A DNA stretch of 48,545 nt from Bradyrhizobium sp. YR681 (GTDB taxonomy: Bacteria; Pseudomonadota; Alphaproteobacteria; Rhizobiales; Xanthobacteraceae), in contig NZ_AKIY01000283.1 in NCBI RefSeq assembly GCF_000282615.1, positions 1 through 48,545 of the forward strand, in the 5' to 3' direction. Shown here piece after piece: positions 47,385-48,545 of this stretch (position 1 is its first letter; the number at the start of each line of letters is the position of its first letter). Below the pieces are notes generated by a model. That model was not told where the DNA came from. It did no database searches and saw only the letters and a list, made by a program, of their open reading frames with translations. Both the position numbers and the translations under genes were made by a program.

Positions 47385-48407
47385 TCAGGCCTTGTCCGGT
47401 CCCACCCGCACCAGCTGCTTGCCGAAATTGGCGCCCTTCAGGAGCCCCATGAAGGCGCCGGGCGCGCTTTCCAGGCCCTCGGTGACGAACTCCTTGTACT
47501 TGACCTTGCCGTCGCGGACCCAGGTGGACATGTCGCGCAGGAAGTCGCCATGACGGCTGGCAAAGTCGGAGACGATGAAGCCGCGGAAGGTCAGCCGCTT
47601 GGTCAGGGTCGCGCGCATCATGGATGCGGCCCATTTCGGCGGCTTGGCCTCGGTGTCGTTGTAATGGGCGATCAGGCCGCAGACCGGCACGCGCGCGAAC
47701 GGATTGAGCAGCGGAAAGACCGCCTCGAACACGGCGCCGCCGACATTCTCGAAATAGACGTCGATGCCTTTCGGGCACGCGTCCTTCAGCTTGGCGGCAA
47801 GATCGGGATCGCGGTGATCGATGCAGGCATCGAAGCCGAGCTCCTTCACCACATAGTCGCACTTGTCCTTGCCGCCGGCGATACCGACCGCACGAGCCCC
47901 CTTGATCTTGGCGATCTGGCCCACCGCCGAGCCGACCGCGCCGGAGGCGCCGGCGACGACGACGGTCTCGCCGTCCTGCGGCTTGCCGATATCGAGCAGG
48001 CCCGTGTAGGCGGTCATGCCGGGCATGCCGAGCACGCCGATCGAGGTCGAGATCGGGCCGAGCTTCGGATCGACCTTGATCAGGCCCTTGCCGTTCGAGA
48101 TCGCGTGCGACTGCCAGCCGGTACGGGCCCGCACGATGTCGCCCTTGGCAAAGTCGGGATTGCTGGAGGCCGCGACCTCGCTGACCGCCTCGCCTTCCAT
48201 CACGCCGCCGACCGGCACCGGTGCGGCGTAGGACGGACCATCGCTCATGCGCCCGCGCATATAGGGATCGAGCGACAGCCAGATCGTGCGCAGCAGGACT
48301 TCACCCGCGCCCGGCGTCGGAACTGCGAATTCCTCGATGCGGAAATCGGACGGCTTGGGCTCGCCGACGGGACGCGCGGCGAGAACGATGCGTTTTGCTT
48401 GGGACAT
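47385..48407 (-). CDS. NADP-dependent oxidoreductase (CurA/leukotriene B4 dehydrogenase-like)
   Basis: A 340-residue medium-chain reductase without the zinc ligands of alcohol dehydrogenases: L-S-L-D-P-Y-M-R-G-R-M-S near residue 50, G-V-L-G-M-P-G-M-T-A-Y-T-G-L, the NADP loop V-A-G-A-S-G-A-V-G-S-A-V-G-Q and Y-F-E-N-V-G-G. This is the double-bond reductase family that includes YncB/CurA and PTGR1, reducing alpha,beta-unsaturated carbonyls. AGGAGG precedes the ATG at 48407. Confidence 0.92.
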   Translation of the reverse strand: MSQAKRIVLAARPVGEPKPSDFRIEEFAVPTPGAGEVLLRTIWLSLDPYMRGRMSDGPSYAAPVPVGGVMEGEAVSEVAASSNPDFAKGDIVRARTGWQSHAISNGKGLIKVDPKLGPISTSIGVLGMPGMTAYTGLLDIGKPQDGETVVVAGASGAVGSAVGQIAKIKGARAVGIAGGKDKCDYVVKELGFDACIDHRDPDLAAKLKDACPKGIDVYFENVGGAVFEAVFPLLNPFARVPVCGLIAHYNDTEAKPPKWAASMMRATLTKRLTFRGFIVSDFASRHGDFLRDMSTWVRDGKVKYKEFVTEGLESAPGAFMGLLKGANFGKQLVRVGPDKA

Positions 48408-48477
48408 GGCTTCCTCCTGAATGCTTGTTGCAATCATTTAGGAGGTGCGTGGGAATGAAGCAAATCCCACACTCGCT

Positions 48478-48545
48478 GTCATCGCCCGCGAAAGCGGACG
48501 ATCCAGTATTCCAGAGGCGGCTGCGATTGAACCGAGAAGCCGCGG
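48478..48545. repeat. Start of a dispersed repeat, cut by the right edge
   Basis: From TGTCATCGCCCGCGAAAGCGGACGA the sequence has a small hairpin, CGCCCGC-GAAA-GCGGACG (48483-48500, one mismatch). The following ATCCAGTATTCCAGAG and C-T-G-C-G-A-T-T-G-A stretch is recalled from a repeat type widespread in Bradyrhizobium intergenic regions. The other arm would lie beyond the window. Confidence 0.5.

Noticed and set aside
1..48545. CRISPR array, insertion sequence, phage or toxin-antitoxin cassette
   Set aside because: No regularly spaced direct repeats, no transposase or integrase motifs, and no toxin/antitoxin pair were found; the repeats present are single palindromic elements.

Overview
The window reads as chromosomal DNA of a GC-rich alphaproteobacterium, most likely Bradyrhizobium or a close Nitrobacteraceae relative. 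This is inferred from the protein style, the dense run of small divergent regulator/target pairs, guaA, cspA and an RsmB-type methyltransferase lying close together, and rhizobial-type dispersed palindromic repeats (20591-20694, 34428-34540, 34570-34650, 48478-end). No rRNA, tRNA, CRISPR array, transposase or phage gene was seen.

Positions 1-20.5 kb are accessory metabolism and stress genes in small regulator/target modules. They comprise LysR (cut by the left edge)/SDR/tautomerase; PadR/methyltransferase; an AhpD-like protein; MmcQ; an FAH-type hydratase; ohrR/ohr; a secreted cupin; a MarR-GNAT fusion; an EamA exporter/CGNR regulator; an MFS transporter; a methyltransferase/esterase pair; a TetR with a DUF308-like membrane protein; a degenerate peptide deformylase; an isochorismatase-type hydrolase/LysR pair; SRPBCC/ArsR; TetR/Tet(X)-like monooxygenase; a cupin; and AraC-GyrI. 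Many modules keep readable operators: OhrR boxes at 5220-5291, a matched pair of TetR boxes at 12996 and 13676, a second TetR tandem at 17898-17935, and an ArsR box over a promoter at 17138-17176.

Positions 20.5-35 kb hold a NylB/class C beta-lactamase-like hydrolase, a 755-residue metzincin-like metalloprotease preceded by a small beta-rich protein, and an AraC regulator broken by a frameshift next to a secreted alpha/beta hydrolase. A LysR/SDR/F420-reductase-like group, a DUF3108 protein, another SDR, guaA, an NTF2-like protein, two adjacent palindromic repeats and a DHCW-type cupin follow.

Positions 35-40 kb hold cspA with a good promoter, a long leader and a perfect UUCG terminator. A compositionally distinct membrane/SH3-like orphan, an RsmB/NOP RNA methyltransferase, a MAPEG protein, a small membrane protein and a metallophosphoesterase follow.

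Positions 40.1-46.9 kb form one tight operon: a D-threonine aldolase/D-serine dehydratase-type PLP enzyme, a complete polar amino acid ABC importer, a RidA-family protein, an AstE/aspartoacylase-type deacylase and a LacI regulator. A perfect 16-bp palindrome with a central CG lies 48 bp upstream of the first gene and is a strong LacI operator candidate. The genes suggest import, deacylation and elimination of an acylated D- or beta-hydroxy-amino acid, with RidA clearing the enamine; the substrate is not identifiable from sequence. The window closes with a small membrane protein and a CurA-like NADP-dependent oxidoreductase.
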